A stretch of DNA of 64,000 nt from Amoebophrya sp. A120 (Eukaryota > Sar > Dinophyceae > Syndiniales > Amoebophryaceae), in contig CAJINV010000001.1 of NCBI GenBank assembly GCA_905178155.1, positions 2,842,089 to 2,906,088 on the forward strand, given 5' to 3'. Both the position numbers and the translations under genes were made by a program. Positions 36,901-46,045 of this stretch are shown here, one piece after another; the first letter of the stretch is position 1, and the number at the start of each line of letters is the position of its first letter. Below the pieces are notes generated by a model. The model was not told the origin of the DNA. It searched no databases and was given only the letters and a program-made list of their open reading frames with translations.

Positions 36901-39900
36901 CTCGCCGACGTTGCAGCGCTCGCCCCCAGTGGGATTTCATCCGGACTGTCAGCAGGGGCACGATCACGAACGGCGCCAGGCTGGACACGACGTCCGAATT
37001 GCGAAGAACGCGCCCGAAATCGTCCCCCGCTTGCTTCCCCGGAACTGCCAACAGTCGCGGCCGCGCAAAAAAAACTGACAAAAACAGTCGCGCCCGCACA
37101 AAAAATTCTCATGTGAGAAAACATTTCTTCTTCATTACAAAACACAACAGATAAGGATATTTTTCCACGTAGAAAAAATTAAAATAATAATAGAAAATAA
37201 GCACGACAGCCCTGTCAAGAATTTTCAAGTCGTCCTGGAAATTTAGGAAGGCATGTGCAAGAAACCAATTGTGTGCTCGCTTCTTCAGGCGAGCGAGTTA
37301 CTGTCTAACGTACTATCTATATTCCTGCTTGTAAGTAGCTGACAGCCAGTGTCTCAACCGGTTGTCACCAAGATCTGGAGAAACACCGCCCGTTTTAGTG
37401 GTGAACCAACAGACCTGGGGAGTTGCCTGAGAGAAAGTGAGCCGAGACCCGCAATCACCCCTGGCTTCAGAACCAGGCACTACTACCGCCTCCGTAGTGC
37501 TTCGATCAGCCTCCGCATAGCCACAGGGTCCAAAACAAGCCGCCTCTGCTTGCCCTTCCCTGCGTCAGAACAGGTGCTATAGAAATGACAGGTCCTAAGC
37601 AAGACTCCTCTTCTTGCCCTTCCTGCCTGCGCCACCTGAGCCGAGGCTCTGGTAGCGGTACGCTGACGCCGCCGGGAGACGCAGGAAAACACGGAGTTAT
37701 ACCCTGCACCGCCCAACTACCTCCCTAAAACCCTTTACCCTACCCTTAAACCAAAGATGTTGAAAGAAAATATTTACTTCGATTTTTTGATGTTTCGCTT
37801 GAAAGCGTCAGCACTTCAAGCACATTTTAAGACATATATTTGCTAGTGTAGTATGTGCCCTAAGACCGAAATATTTCTTTTCAGCTAGTACAAAAGAAAA
37901 TGAAAGCGTAAGCTAAGTTGTATTGAAATTGAAAATCCTTCAGAATGTTTAAAGATAAAGTGGTATCAATAATAAGTAAAGGATCAAGCGAAGTACTGAT
38001 GACGATGATGCTTTCGGGCCCGGCTCGGCACTAGTCCCTCTTCCGCGTCCGAAGCGCAGCAGTGAAATTCTATTTTGCCTGTGAGAAAATTGATTATGTG
38101 CATGCTATCGTCCGGGTCATCCATGATATTTTTAAGTAACTCTTTTTCGTAGTTCTTCATGTTTTTTTTCTTTAACTACAAATCTCGCACGGTGGATTTC
38201 GACGCGTTTGGTGGAGCGGTGATGTCCGAAGCACTAACGCGCTCGAGCTAAAACTGCGAGAAAGTTCGGTAACGACATCAGATCGTGTTGCTATTTGTAA
38301 AGAAAAAATAGCATTTTATCTCTTCTTCGTGCTTAGCTGGTGCAGCTGAAGCTTTTCAAGAGAGAGAGAGAGAGAGATCAAGTTTTTCTCCAACGACAGT
38401 ATACTTTTTGTAGTCAACGACCTCGACATGCTAGTCTGGTATGACTCTGAGATCTGTATCGCGTTGCCGCGAAGAGCTTCTCCTGCCTGTCATGCAAAAA
38501 CAGAGTTTCTCATCATGCGGGTTACGCAACTCCGAACAACGGAAAAACTTTAACTTGTCAAACATGCTTGGCAGCGCATTACAGGGCACTCACTATTCGT
38601 ATTCCCCTCCTTCCATCACAAGTTTCCAGACCCAGACAGGTTTACAGTGCATAGCTCACTTCCGCGGCGACCGGAGCGCTGATCGGGTGCTCGATGAAAT
38701 GCTCAAGCCTGGTGATTATCAACCGTAAAAATGTCTGGGTCTGGAAGAATGCATGTTTGTCATGCTTGTCTGGCATGACTATTAAATCTGTCATGCATGT
38801 TGCCCAAGAGCCGCATTTTTCTGTCATGCGGAGACGCAATTTGTCATGCAGAATAGGCAACACCTACAAGCTCAGAAACTTCTCATGGTGAGCCAGCACT
38901 TGTGGCCTCCTCATGCTACGCCACTCAGCATCACAAGTTTCCAGACCCAGACATTTTTACAGTTGATAGTGATCTCGTCGGAAGATTGCTTGTCCACGTC
39001 TGCCTTGTACTGGATACTTAGCACTACTTTCCCCGACTGAAAGCTGTCCGTAATCGCACTGCCGTCCGCTTTTTTCACGACCGAAAACGCCTCGTGGCGG
39101 ACGCAGCCGAAGGAACGACGGGCAATCACCATCTCCATCACATCCAGTATCCGGTGCGCCATACGGTGCTTCGTGCGGAATAAACCGCCCGTGACGACCC
39201 AAACCTGAGGATTCATCGAGATTGATTTTAACTTTTGATGCTCAACAAATAAAACCATTTCTGTTCTTTCATCAAAAAAACTTTTCAAAAATTTTGCAGC
39301 ACATGCAGCAGTGGGCAAACTAACTGTACTGCGTCTGATATCATTTTCGATGTTTCATAATTTCCAGTACCTCTATCACGATGCTTCTGTATCCCTGCAA
39401 TATCCTGACGTCAAGCGGCTTTTCAATGACCCCGTTTTTGCTGTCCGGCGTCCAGTAGTCCTTGCCCCCAGCGATGATTTTCACGCTATACACCCCCTTG
39501 TCCTCCGGGTGGGGGTTCAGCATCTTCAAACTGTGCACGTTGATCACCAAATCAATCGCCTGAAACTTGTCCCAGCCAATGGAGAAGAGGAAGTTCTTGA
39601 TTGCCGGGAACCTCCGCCAGTTCAGGTGGCACAGACAGCAAAGGAAGCAGAAAAACAGGAAGGACAGGACGAAGAGGTGAGCAATGTTCAACGGACCCAC
39701 GATCGGTCGGGTCACCCCGCAGAGGTCCCAACTTGGTGACGGGTGGTGGTTGGTTCCGAAGTGGACGGGGTGCGTTTCACCGTGAGCGGCGGCGGCTGCA
39801 GCCTCTTCCAGGTGTTCTTCTGTGCCGGGAGGCACCGGCATCACGTGCAAGTGAAGGTGGGAATGGGAAAAAGCGTTTTCGAATTTATTTCGGGTTTGTT

Positions 39901-40225
39901 TCGCTACTTGTTCCCCTTGGTGAACTTGCACCGCCGAGGAGGAGGATGAATAGGCGGATGATGTTGAGGGAGCTGATGGCGACGTTCCGATTTCTAGTGG
40001 TGTGCGACCGGCTGATACTCGTCCTGCGTGGTGAGTGATCCGTGAAGATGCCGATGCGGCCGGTACAGTTGTTGCTGACGATCCAACGTCCTCGAGGCCG
40101 CCCCTCGTCGTCCTTTCTCCTTCATGAAGATCGCGGTTCTGTTCAGCAAAAGAGGATGCTTCTGCAGGAGCTTCGCCAACGATGTCCGGAGACAGGCGCA
40201 TCGTCGCTCTCGTGACTTTGAACAT
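33962..40225 (-). CDS. Membrane-anchored C2-like protein, with a 4.1-kb intron containing another gene
   Basis: Exons: 39371-40225, 38969-39204, 38654-38711, 34315-34548 and 33962-34180. All phases agree and give 533 aa. Introns 1 and 4 are GT-AG; 2 and 3 are family-A introners, the third being 4100 bp. Residues 1-175 are Ser/Ala/His-rich and disordered. Residues 180-201 form one very hydrophobic segment with several Cys (LFVLSFLFFCFLCCLC). Then about 220-360 has a beta-rich C2-like pattern (FQAIDLVINVHSLKML, GVYSVKIIAGGKDYW, GKVVLSIQYKADVD). The rest is helical (YEAVLKILRQLLQARVKW). C2 folds bind phospholipid, often with calcium. The calcium-ligating Asp set is not obvious, so lipid or protein binding at a membrane is the safer inference. 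The ATG at 40225 opens the frame. Confidence 0.68.
34686..37124 (-). CDS. Nested gene: predicted secreted, Cys-containing protein of unknown function
   Basis: One uninterrupted frame of 812 aa from the ATG at 37124 (or 37112) to a stop at 34686, wholly inside the giant introner and on the same strand as its host gene. The N-terminus looks like a signal peptide (MRIFCAGATVFVSFFCAAAT). The rest has conserved-looking segments separated by Ser/Thr/Arg-rich linkers: MGEWIERDDHARVWDPQVPF, an acidic tract, FLVSGKHGTRPIYHDELRTY, PPNWYSICFVSRLRF, a Cys/His cluster CVHPDACFLHC, and an Arg-rich C-terminal third. No transmembrane segment follows the leader. I see no DDE, HUH or reverse-transcriptase motifs, so nothing marks it as a transposase. 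Function unknown; it could be cargo or an ordinary gene trapped in the element. Confidence 0.6.
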   Translation of the reverse strand: MFSHMRIFCAGATVFVSFFCAAATVGSSGEASGGRFRARSSQFGRRVQPGAVRDRAPADSPDEIPLGASAATSARPLARGTTFSPSQEQSTRHGGRRSDVAAAEHDPCPQPYIFRIRVSPMGEWIERDDHARVWDPQVPFHELTCVCTLAPCGTSSGAGDDTSPGRGSSVSPRSVGRTTRYPPRTYKLCSSPLVIDCKLREPQNEFIPVPGDRSKRGWKCTRMSQLRLNSASSSVSPGVTLDRVAKFCVDQGKKMYTLPPRLEDADTASDSEPPSSPETTTDRDEEDSDDDRDRAGGRRRSAHHAKTMALARAARRGHAHLRPTLVAFPLFCFSDKFLKQKPFLVSGKHGTRPIYHDELRTYKEARFYEKHAKNPPNWYSICFVSRLRFPDSTTTGTSSVRREPSSSSTQQPCVETLVVCDGHFQLQPYHPAVSLGDPQRALLGAGQSASCLEEPEEDVAEMLEQLMLRWRRFTVDPEEGKDEFRGIKADLNVFLEDLCQHQVEQDGGACSADCVHPDACFLHCKTETIVHAMDGWKDLYRLRTSDSVEGRTIKSICQGKRLQPFSGVDEAVATTTVAGSGSTSSGGMEQSTCEQRPAGTEAGPQKHVRRRNERLHRIQTEPPSPLIWKCRKFCDERSRLRTRTARRSALYWNDPKFVSTRFREEAAILGRATAQFDSQNIRMPFLRGASGLVPRAGPAQPPVTSSPAPAAAAQRRRTTTADGSFPFAASSTSAQSRTRNTSALPELSKRLCSIEVAIIPVACGARTGEDPVLVCLIPLRHTLRKTRPALQAPAGERVQQFADRGTSATKTV
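37125..38440. other. Non-coding part of the giant introner
   Basis: Upstream flank of the nested gene. It includes CACCGCCCGTTTTAG (37384-37398), which also occurs at 3156-3170, a C-rich telomere-like tract (CCCTAAAACCCTTTACCC near 37724-37741), AT-rich sequence, and a (GA)n microsatellite at 38359-38377. No further ORF is supported. Confidence 0.5.
38717..38968. mobile_element. Introner, family A (252 bp), intron in C2-like gene
   Basis: Ends TATCAACCGTAAAAATGTCT / TATCAACTGTAAAAATGTCT. Perfect duplication GTGAT at 38712-38716 and 38969-38973. Removal restores SDEITRLEHFIEHP in phase 2. A 58-nt exon separates it from the giant introner. Confidence 0.92.
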
Positions 40226-40999
40226 GAGGTGGATGAGACCGGCAAAGCCGAGACACTTGCGACTTGAAGTTCTGTCCTGTGTTCTACAATAGTTTCGTAA
40301 GTAAATTATTGCTCTAGTGCAACTAGAAACCAGCCCCGTGCTTCTTGAGGCAACTTCTACGAGATTCTACTTTGTCAATACTTACAATAGATTTTATTTC
40401 CGCCGCGGACAAGATTCGCGTTCCAGATATATTTTTCCGTACATCGTGTAATCACAGAGGGAAAACCACGAACGAAATTATACGACTGCGATGGCGAAGA
40501 TACGAGTCTGCCTCTGCGTTCTTGAAACCTTGCATGAGCGACAGCTTGCTGCGAAAGAGCGACAACGAATACTTCTACGACCGAGGAGAGAACTCGCTCA
40601 CTTCTGATCGAAAGACTGAGTTCGAAAGCAGAGCGTGATGGGGATAGAAAGAAACGATCTACGAAGACGATGTGACGAGACAATGACGAAAGATGATTTC
40701 TAGCAGTAATTGCAACACAGGCGGGGGCACCAGCGCCAGACAACGTGGACAAAAGATTAACAGTTGGTGGGCTACCGCAACCGCAAGGACAAAGAAATGC
40801 GCTGCTAGGAGCCCGAACATGCCCTCCGCCATCAGCGATGAGATTAACATTAGACAGCGGAAGCAAAGATTTTGGTACTTGTCTGTCATTGTCTTCGAAA
40901 CAGGTTTAGCTCAGGGAAGCGAAACATTTGTCTGGCTCGGTCTTTTTTTATTCTCTGAAAACAACATGGCGAGAAAAGCAAAAAGAGAATAATCCATCA
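40226..40999. other. Intergenic, no gene seen
   Basis: ORFs are open on both strands (for example minus 40375-40866), but none has a protein-like composition, splice signals or continuity with neighbours. Confidence 0.35.
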
Positions 41000-41630
41000 C
41001 TATCCTAACCCTGAGAGCACGCAGACAAGAAACAGCGCAACAAGCGCGCACCCTATTGACAGGAGAACCCAAAATCCCGCCGACCGCCAGCCTGCCACCG
41101 CGCCAACGATAAGGGCGACGATAATGAGAAGCACTCCCAAGGCACCTAGACCCCAGACGAAATACCTCGCGTTTTTATTCTCCGCGTAGATCGTGCGGTC
41201 GGGCGGCGGAGGCATGGCACCTGGTTTCATTTGTCTGGGAAAAGCTGGATCAATACGTCATCGAGGCACTTCTCGTCCTTCAGCTTCACGAAAAGAAAGA
41301 GAAATCACTTTGCAGCAGTTCGACATTTCAGAATCAAAGGGGTCCTCACAGCCGCATGTTCATGTACTTCTTACCTTGCCCAGGGTTGTAGAATGCGTCT
41401 GGGTTACTGGCGCCGATGAGTTGCTCTTTTGGAATTTCTACTCCGCGTGCGTACAAGCTGAGACTTTCGACGGGCACATCCCCTGTTTTTTCGGATACCG
41501 GGAGGGGAGAGACAGGAAACTGATTTGCAAAATGACCACCAGAAACCTGCTCCGATTGAGGAAGCTCGCCGGAGAGGATCTGCACCATGGGCGGCCCTTG
41601 CTCGGTGCCTTGTTTTCCAATCGGATTCAT
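41000..41630 (-). CDS. Small protein with two C-terminal membrane segments
   Basis: Exon 1 is 41375-41630 (ATG at 41630) and exon 2 is 41000-41244. The intron has donor CAAG/GTAAGA and acceptor ATCCAG, phase 1, giving 166 aa. Residues 1-105 are hydrophilic with many Pro, Gly and Gln (MNPIGKQGTEQGPPMVQIL). Two hydrophobic helices follow, YFVWGLGALGVLLIIVALIV and FWVLLSIGCALVALFLVCVL, separated by a short AGWRSAG loop and ending three residues before the stop. No signal peptide. The topology suggests a C-terminal membr­ane hairpin. Family not recognised. Exon 2 alone could be read from an internal ATG at 41230. Confidence 0.6.
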
Positions 41631-42059
41631 CTTGTTGTGGCGGAAAGTATGTAGTGTTCGACTCTTTTTCTCGCTGAAAGAACTGAGGTCAAAATCTTTG
41701 GGGAGACCACGCACGTGCCTATGATCACAATCACAAATCACATCATAGTCAGATTGATAATAAATCCGCACATAAATAAAAAGCGTGCCTGAACACCGGA
41801 TGACAAACGAGGAACAAGCAGCGCACAAAAGCACACAGAGAGATAGTTCTTTTATCTCTGGTATGAAACCTTTCCACTGGCAGATCTGAAACATTTACTG
41901 TTTGCGAAAGCGAAAGGAAACCTGAAACGAGAACGACATTCATGTTCATCAGTAGAAAGAAGTACGATCTAGGACAGACTCACCACGCCAGGAAGAATAC
42001 GAGTCGCGTCGTGAGCTTCATGCAGTTGTGTTCATTTTCTATCTGTATAGACCCAATCT
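41631..42059. other. Intergenic, no gene seen
   Basis: Short region between two minus-strand genes. No RNA gene or repeat recognised. Confidence 0.4.
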
Positions 42060-44978
42060 TCATCGTGATCCCTGCCGCTGCCTGCCCATGCGGCTTGCGT
42101 ACCCCGGCCTGGTATTTCCCGCAACTCGCTGTGCCGCCTGATTGGTCCCAGCAGAATCCTTCGATGTTGAAGCACTGGTTGTCGGTTCGTCCTGCTCGAA
42201 AACTCCCGCTGAAGTTTCTCGATAGTCCTGGTCTTTTTCCGACCAGTGTACCAGGGTTCGCACCAGCGCCTTTCTGCTGTCACTCCTTGTTTCGATGCGC
42301 TCCGACGGGGTGATGTCCAGCAGCTTGCTTCTCGCAGATCCGACGCGCTCTTTCTGCTCTTCTTCGCTTTTGCGCACTTGCTTCAGCAACTGCCAGCACA
42401 GGTAGGTCGCGACCAAGGCCATGATGGAGGTGGTGAAGAACCAGTCAAGGAACGTGTACCTGAAATATGCGATTATTGCTGAGAGAGTGTGCGGCCATAC
42501 TGTGCCCTCTCTAAGTAGAACGATGTACAGTTTTATTTTTCCTCTTGTTTCGAAAGCCTGAACTGCGCATCAATTTCAATTCACGTACACGTAGTAGTTT
42601 TCATCTTCAATTGTATACCTTCGGTTATGTGCCACGAGCCCCAAGTAGTCGCCGAAAAAGACCCCGACGAGCACGAGCACGGGCGCCACGGGGATGCGCC
42701 AGGCCGCCTTGATTGTGGAGCCGGCGTACTTCAGGATTCGGCCGACAAACAGCCCGTGACAGGCGGAGATGATGAAAGCCGCCGTGGCGTGGCCGTCGAT
42801 AAAGGGGTTGACAGATTCAGTTCCGCCCCCCGTCGACGCGGCCGAGGTGGAAATGCGGACCAGGAGCAGAATGAAGCTGCACCACATGTACAGCATCCCA
42901 TTCTGAACATCAACATCGTTCAGAAAGTTCTTCACTTCCCGCTCCGTGTTCGCAACGGAGTCCGCACGCAGGCACGACTCGTCCAAAGGCGCGACGTTTT
43001 CTACAACTGTTGCGTCTCCCGAAGTGGTTCTTTCCTCGTCGCTTGTGGTCGTCGTCCCTGCCACGGTCGGCCCGGTGCTGCTCGATGGCTCCACGTCGGT
43101 TGCGGCCGTCTGTCCTTGTTCCCCGAGAATTTGTTGCTGGGCCCCAACATCCACGACCGTCCAGACCGGCACGCGCATCATGTATTCCATGGAAACGCAA
43201 CCCCCGATGTTGGCGAAGATGCACAGTACTGCGAGTATACCAGGCATGTACTCCGTCGTCCCCGACGTGGTCGCAGGATTCGGCACTGCACCCGGGTCCT
43301 CCGTTGTTCCACCGTATTCCGCGACGCCCTGAAGAATGCAGAAAAAGGTGAGCAAAAACACCAAGGATTGCGACGGCCAATCTTCCAAGGAATGGTCGTT
43401 TCCGAAGACGCGCGCGCGGAGGAAGACAGTGCCGACCAGTTGGCACTCGCGCAGGACCGCAAACGCTCCCACCCTGGACGTGCCCAACACCATCTGCGTG
43501 ACGACGTTCCCGACACAGAAGAGCGCCGCCGGGAGGGAGAAGCGCAGGAAAGACTTCCACACCCAGCCGTGATGCAGTTGCTTCGTGTCGCTGCCACGTA
43601 AGCTTGGGCCGGAGACGGAAAACAATTCGAACACGGAGGTCAGACCGACAGAAGTGGTGTGGTTCGTCGCGCTCGCCGGCGCCCCGGTTCTTGTACTGCT
43701 TCCGTCACCTACTTCCTCTACCAATTTGCGACCCTGGTCCTGCTCGCTGTAGGTGGATTTCGCCGCAATAACCGCACAGCAGAAGAACAATTTCAACAAC
43801 TCTTGCTCCATATAAAACGTCACCGTGTTGAAGGTCATCTTGTGGTCATTTCCGCCGGCGATCATGGAAAACAAGATGTTGACACTGCAGGAAGTACAGA
43901 GCGAGATGCACCCGAACAGGTTCCCAAAGATGAACTGGCTCGCGGCGCTGCCCTGCGATCCGGAGCTGTCCGTGCTCGCCGTGTAGTACATCTGGAAGGC
44001 GAAGAAGGCAACCACGATGAGAACCAACGACATGGCAAAGAAAACGTCCATGGTGGAAACGTAGTGCCCGAGCGTGTCCATCTTCGTTCTCAGCATGCGT
44101 TGGTTCCTCTCCTGCAGCGAGGCCGGACCGTTCACAACCCACTCGTCGGCGGATACATCTAGAAGCGAGGCGGGTGATGAATTCGCAGGTCGTGCTGAAG
44201 CTGAGTCTTGTTCCTGTTGTCCAGGAGCCCCAGCTGCGTTTTTGTTCGCAGCGAAATCCAGTGCACTGGAGAACTCCAAAAAGTTCCAGTGCGGCACAGA
44301 CGTCGCGGTCGATCGCATGGTGCTGGTCCAAATGTTGTGCAGGTCGCGCAGCGAGTTCTGGAAAATTGCCGAAAGTCCCATCGGGGAAGAGGAGGGCTCG
44401 TATGGAAAGGGAAAGGCACGAAGTTTGCTTTCTGTGTCTTTTATTTTTGCCCCGTCGACGACGACGACACTGTTGCTGTTGCCCGATGTCGCAGAAATAG
44501 TGCTACGTCCGCTGCCCGTGATGTGCTGCTGCTGCTGCTGCTGTCCGAGCCCTTGCAACGCCCAAGTTCTACTTTGATGCACATTTTGTTTCTTGGAATA
44601 ATGTGCTGCTCCGGTGTTAGCAGAAGATGAAGACGTCGGCAATTCTTCGGCTAGTTTATCTTGATGAAGTAGAAGTTCATTTTGAGGAAGCTTGTCGCTC
44701 TCGTTTTCTTGCGGAGATCTCGCCTCTCCGCGCAAGAGTTGACGGGCTTCTTCGTCCCGCACAGAATCGGCTTGTAGTTGCACAATCGTTTTTCTGTTCT
44801 GGGACTTTTGTTGCTCTGTGGCAGCACTGACGATTCCGAAAGAACTGCATGGGGAGAGCAGTGAGATGAAACCGGCCAGGGCGACTTTTCCCATCGGGAG
44901 AAACCCCCGGGAGGTGGGACGGCGCTGGCGGTTGCCAATTTGTTTACTTTCCAAATCAGGAAGGCGAGGCATTACCAT
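42060..44978 (-). CDS. SLC35A-type nucleotide-sugar transporter with long N-terminal extension
   Basis: Exon 1 is 42589-44978 and exon 2 is 42060-42459. The intron has donor ACGT/GTACGT and acceptor TTTCAG, phase 2, giving 929 aa. Residues 1-300 are an extension with a leader-like hydrophobic stretch (MGKVALAGFISLLSPCSSFG) and low-complexity Ser/Gln. From about 315 there are about ten membrane helices in the order of the nucleotide-sugar transporter family: NTVTFYMEQELLKLFFCC, FVLRECQLVG-type helix (VGAFAVLRECQLVGTVFLRA), GILAVLCIFANIGGCVSMEY, NGMLYMWCSFILLLVRI and FVGRILKYAGSTIKAAW. The last resembles the conserved KYADNILKG segment. Such proteins exchange UDP- or CMP-sugars for the nucleotide monophosphate across Golgi or ER membranes. 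The substrate cannot be read from sequence. Loops between helices are unusually long. Confidence 0.78.
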
Positions 44979-46045
44979 GATTGATGGTTGAGCGCAGATT
45001 CTCAGCCTATGACTATGAGTTGGGTAGGCTTTCTAAGGTGGATCACAACTCCTCGCATGCCTATTCATCAGTTTGCAGCTGTTGTAGTAGTCATATTTCT
45101 GCAGCCAGACGACCGTGGCAACACATCCTCATAGAAGCATGAGGGCTCTGCTATCTTCGACATCGCCAACTGCTCCACGTCCACTCTTGTTGAATTCGAT
45201 CTCTACCTCGCTCAGGTTCCGCCATTAAGCCTTATCACACAACAACCTTGCACACGACACGAGCACAACTTCCCCCAGGGACGAGCGCTATTTTTCTACA
45301 GTACACGACAAGCACATCGAGGTCGGCAATGCACATACCATGTTGCTTAGATGTTTACTCCAATTTACAATTGAGCGTCGAGTCAGGGAAAAATTGCGGA
45401 ACAAGTGACGCGAGCAAATCCCACGTATGTGCTAGATAGGCAGCGCAGCTCCGTCTTTTTTTTCATCTTCATCGTTCTACTTACTTCTAGTACTTTGAAA
45501 CGGAAACCAGTAAGCGAACAAGAAAGCAAAGTTGAAGCAGATGCATATTATTTCGTCCGTCCTGCTCAGCTGGTAGAGCGCCTTTATTCAAAAGCAGCTC
45601 CACGACCTCCTGACAGGAAAGCACTTTTCACTATCTTGGAGGTGACTTTACTTTTTGCTTGCTGTGGTGCGGCAAGCAGATAGGAATAAAACCTCGAAAA
45701 GCGAAACGGATAAAGTACGCAGCGTTGATACAAAGATATTTGGGTTTTACCCTTATTTCTCATTCTCGAAGGGTGCTTCGCCACCTTCGTCGCGGAGCGG
45801 GTGGTTGCCGTTGCTTTTGAGTGTAACATACGTAAAGCTAGGATTGATTTTTCCAAGGCTGTGAGTGTAGCTTTATTGAGAGAGATCGACATCATGATCA
45901 TAACTGTAGAAAAATACGGAGTGGAGAGGAGAGCTGCTTGAAACTTGTTCCTTCGCAACTTAGTTAATCTTGCATACAACGAAACGCGGCTGACTCACGA
46001 TCGAGTTTTAGTTTTTGAAACTACACGTAGTCCTTCGAGTACCTC
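44979..46045. other. Intergenic, no gene seen
   Basis: About 1.07 kb. Short ORFs only. A segment at 45560-45582 resembles the D arm of a tRNA, but the rest of a tRNA is absent. No other feature supported. Confidence 0.4.

Larger units (their letters stand above)
34554..38653. mobile_element. Giant family-A introner (4100 bp) carrying a nested gene
   Basis: The ends are recognisably family A: at 38653 downward TATGCACTGTAAACCTGTCT then GGGTCTGG, and at 34554 upward TATCAACTGCAAATATGTCT then GGGTC. Both sit inside a perfect 5-bp duplication GCTCA (34549-34553 and 38654-38658). Removal restores AAEVSKHLATMKD in phase 0. About 200 bp at the high-coordinate end (38440-38653) resemble a normal introner; the low-coordinate end retains only about 30 bp. 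Between them lie an 812-codon gene and about 1.3 kb of non-coding sequence. Either a gene-bearing segment was inserted into an ordinary introner, or this is a long relative of the family. Confidence 0.8.

Noticed and set aside
37384-37398. CACCGCCCGT, as in the 3' end of small-subunit rRNA
   Set aside because: The similarity stops after about 10 bases; surrounding sequence does not match rRNA.
45560-45582. tRNA-like D-arm sequence (GCTCAGCTGGTAGAGCG)
   Set aside because: No matching acceptor stem, anticodon arm or T arm follows within tRNA length, so it is at best a fragment or chance.
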